Positions 6,578-8,749 of a stretch of 8,749 nucleotides of DNA are shown in pieces; position 1 is the first letter of the stretch; each line of letters opens with the position of its first letter. A model generated the notes under the pieces. The model was not told the origin of the DNA, did no database searches, and was given only the letters and a program-made list of their open reading frames with translations. Made by a program: the position numbers and the translations under genes. This DNA is from Planctomycetota bacterium (GTDB lineage: Bacteria; Planctomycetota; SZUA-567), in NCBI GenBank assembly GCA_031278535.1, contig JAITKH010000249.1, positions 1 through 8,749 of the forward strand, given 5' to 3'.

Positions 6578-8749
6578 TCAGATGGCGAGACTGTCAAGAA
6601 GTTCGGACAGCTCGTCAATCTGGCGGGTCAATTCCGTCAGCCTGGCCTGTTCCCGCGCCACCACTTCCGCCGGAGCCCGATCCAGGAATTCGTGGTTGTG
6701 GAGTTTCACGTTCAACGAGTCGCGGCCCGCCAGCTTTTTCGTCAAGTTCTTTTCGATGCGGCGCCGCTCCAGCTCGACGTCCATCAACCCCGCCAGCGGA
6801 ACGTAGACCTGGACGCCGGGCATCACTTCCGCCGCCGTCTGGGACGGCCGGACGAGCGCGACGCCGATTTCCAGGTCCCCGACCCCGGCCTGGTTGCGGA
6901 TCATCCCGGCCAGCGGGGCGAGGCTTTCCGCCTCCCCGGCGGCGGCGGCGCTCACCAGGGCCGCCAAAGCGGAGTTCGGCGGCAGGACGAACTTGGCCCG
7001 GATGTTCCGGATTGCCCGGACCACATCCATGGCGAGCGCCATGTCCCGTTCGACCGCCTGGTCCCGCCGGAACGAGTACTTGTCTTTGTCCGGCCAGGCG
7101 GCGCGGATCAGCATGGGGGCGGCCGGCTTGGGGTTTTCCAGTCCCCTGGCCGGAACCGCCTCGCCCAGAAGCCTCCACACCTCTTCGGTGAAAAACGGCG
7201 CCACGGGATGCAGGAGCCGGAGGATATTGTCGAGGGTCCAGGCGAGAACCCGCGCGGCGGAAGCCGCCGGGCGGCCGCCGTCGGCGAGGGCCGGCTTGGC
7301 AAGTTCCACATACCAGTCGCAAAAATCGCCCCAGGCGAACTCGTAAACGCTCTTGGCATATTCGTGGAAACGGAATTCCTCGAGGGCGCGGCCCGCCTCG
7401 CTCACGGTCGCGGCCAGGCGGGAGAGAATCCAGCGGTCGGCGATGGAAAGATCGGCGTTGGCGAGCGCCCCCCCGCCCGTTTCCGTCCCGGCCAGCCGGA
7501 TGAGGACGAAGCGGCTGGCGTTCCACATTTTGTTGATGAAATTGCGGCCCATCTCGAAACGGGTGGGGGCGAGCCTGATGTCCTGGCCGTCGGTGGTGAG
7601 GGTGCAGAGGGTGTAGCGGACGGCGTCGGCCCCGTAAGCCTCGTAGGCGAATTCCCGGCCGAAACGCCGCTGCTTCCCGCCCTGGATCATGGCCAGCGGA
7701 TCGATGCCGTTCTCCCGCGTCTTGGACATCCTGGCCCCGTTCTCGTCCAGGATGGTGCCATTGATGTACACCCGGCGGAAGGGAACGTCGCCCATGACAT
7801 GGAGGCCCATCATCACCATCCTGGCCACCCAGAAGTAAATGATGTCGCGGGCGGTCACCAGCACGCTCGTCGGATAGTAGAAATCGAGCTCCGGCGTCTT
7901 GTCCGGCCAGCCCATGGTGGAGAAGGGCCAGAGGGCGGAACTGAACCAGGTGTCCAGGACGTCGGGGTCCTGCCCGATGTCGTCGGAGCCGCATTTGGAA
8001 CAGGCGGACGGATCCTCGACGGCGACGGTCATGTCGTTGCATTTCCGGCAATACCAGACCGGTATGCGGTGGCCCCACCAGATTTGGCGGGAAATGCACC
8101 AGTCGCGGACGTTTTCGAGCCAGGAGAGGTAGACCCGCTCCCAGCGCTGGGGGACGAATTTCAGCTTTCCCTCCTTCGAGGCCTGGATGGCCTTGTCGGC
8201 CAGCGGCCGCATGCTGACGAACCATTGCTCGGACAGGTACGGCTCGACCGCCGTGTCGCAGCGGTAGCATTGGCCGACGGCGTGGCGGTGCTCCTCCGCC
8301 TTTTCCAGCAGTTTCGACGCGGCCAGCTCCTCGACTATTTTTCCGCGGGCCCGAAAACGCTCGATTCCGGCGTATTTTCCGGCCTCTGCCGTCATCATCC
8401 CGTCCGGGCCGATCACCGTGATTTGCTCCAGGTCGTGCCTGAGGCCGACCTCGAAGTCGTTCGGATCGTGGGCGGGGGTGATCTTCACCGCCCCGGTGCC
8501 GAAGGCGCGATCCACCATTTCGTCGGCGATTACGGGGATTTCCCGGTTCATGATGGGGAGTATCGCCTTCTGCCCGACCAGGGAATTGTAGCGCTCGTCC
8601 TCGGGGTGGACGGCCACGGCGACGTCTCCGAGCATGGTTTCCGGGCGGGTGGTGGCCACGACCAGGAAGCCCGGCCCGTTTTTCATGGGATAGCGGATAT
8701 GCCAGAGTTTGCCGTCCTGTTCGACATGCTCGATTTCGTCGTCGGCCAG
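6578..8749 (-). CDS. valS: Valyl-tRNA synthetase (5' end outside the window)
   Basis: ValRS attaches valine to tRNA(Val) with ATP and edits mischarged threonine. The visible 723 residues begin inside the protein at LADDEIEHV, at the start of the editing domain, so the HIGH motif is off the right edge. Seen in order are TTRPETMLGD (33-42) and HDPNDF of the editing domain, and CYRC followed by EPYLSEQWFV. The catalytic core then has DWCISRQIWWGHRIPVWY and a zinc-type CxxC...CxxC (C234, C237, C250, C253). These are followed by DVLDTWFSSALWPFS and the KMSKS loop, here RMSKT (7732-7718). The anticodon-binding region contains NFINKMWNASRF, and the final ~65 residues form the charged coiled-coil tRNA-binding arm. 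Oddities are the KMSKS variant followed by REN instead of the usual xGN, and about ten extra residues (GGKQRRFGREFAYEA) before YGADAVRYTL. The gene appears functional and is probably co-transcribed with ppaC. Confidence 0.97.
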   Translation of the reverse strand: MADDEIEHVEQDGKLWHIRYPMKNGPGFLVVATTRPETMLGDVAVAVHPEDERYNSLVGQKAILPIMNREIPVIADEMVDRAFGTGAVKITPAHDPNDFEVGLRHDLEQITVIGPDGMMTAEAGKYAGIERFRARGKIVEELAASKLLEKAEEHRHAVGQCYRCDTAVEPYLSEQWFVSMRPLADKAIQASKEGKLKFVPQRWERVYLSWLENVRDWCISRQIWWGHRIPVWYCRKCNDMTVAVEDPSACSKCGSDDIGQDPDVLDTWFSSALWPFSTMGWPDKTPELDFYYPTSVLVTARDIIYFWVARMVMMGLHVMGDVPFRRVYINGTILDENGARMSKTRENGIDPLAMIQGGKQRRFGREFAYEAYGADAVRYTLCTLTTDGQDIRLAPTRFEMGRNFINKMWNASRFVLIRLAGTETGGGALANADLSIADRWILSRLAATVSEAGRALEEFRFHEYAKSVYEFAWGDFCDWYVELAKPALADGGRPAASAARVLAWTLDNILRLLHPVAPFFTEEVWRLLGEAVPARGLENPKPAAPMLIRAAWPDKDKYSFRRDQAVERDMALAMDVVRAIRNIRAKFVLPPNSALAALVSAAAAGEAESLAPLAGMIRNQAGVGDLEIGVALVRPSQTAAEVMPGVQVYVPLAGLMDVELERRRIEKNLTKKLAGRDSLNVKLHNHEFLDRAPAEVVAREQARLTELTRQIDELSELLDSLAI

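Noticed and set aside
4939..7191. Long plus-strand open frame of 750 codons
   Set aside because: It is antisense to the pyrophosphatase and valS, both with full family motifs. The translation is low-complexity in character and ends in Pro/Arg/Ser-rich sequence.
6615..8270. Second minus-strand open frame of 551 codons
   Set aside because: It overlaps valS in another frame and is dominated by Arg, Gly, Pro and His, the usual shadow of a GC-rich gene.

Overview
This is a GC-rich (well above 60% by eye) bacterial chromosomal segment. All recognisable genes lie on the minus strand, so they read from the right edge of the window to the left. In transcription order they are valS (5' end outside the window), a family II pyrophosphatase of the CBS/DRTGG type, an RnfG-like FMN-binding protein, a large secreted protein that resembles DUF3352 proteins, and the ribosome-assembly GTPase der. 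After der there is about 660 bp with no clear intact gene.

Lineage: a regulated CBS-type pyrophosphatase and an RnfG protein suggest an anaerobe or facultative anaerobe. The secreted DUF3352-like protein recalls those I know from Planctomycetota and Lentisphaerota. My best guess is a member of the PVC group or a neighbouring uncultured phylum, with low confidence. No rRNA, tRNA, CRISPR array, transposase or phage gene is visible.

Layout: (1) 1-706 holds a possible gene start at the left edge, an AT-rich stretch, one dispersed ATTCCC-N8-GGGAAT palindrome, a plus-strand stretch with strong coding bias but no convincing start or end (probably a gene remnant), and two hairpins downstream of der. 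(2) 707-4730 is a tight unit rnfG - secreted protein - der, with gaps of 4 and 12 nt and a candidate promoter at 4782-4809. (3) 4822-8749 is a second unit, valS - pyrophosphatase, with a 25 nt gap.

How the genes fit together: valS, pyrophosphatase and der serve protein synthesis. ValRS makes pyrophosphate during amino acid activation, the pyrophosphatase removes it, and Der matures the 50S subunit. rnfG and the secreted protein form an envelope pair inserted between them. rnfG stands here without rnfA, B, C, D or E. Overall this is mainly a housekeeping region. I saw no convincing undescribed system. The points most worth a second look are the orphan rnfG/secreted-protein pair, the changed flavinylation motif, and the plus-strand coding remnant beside the dispersed palindrome.
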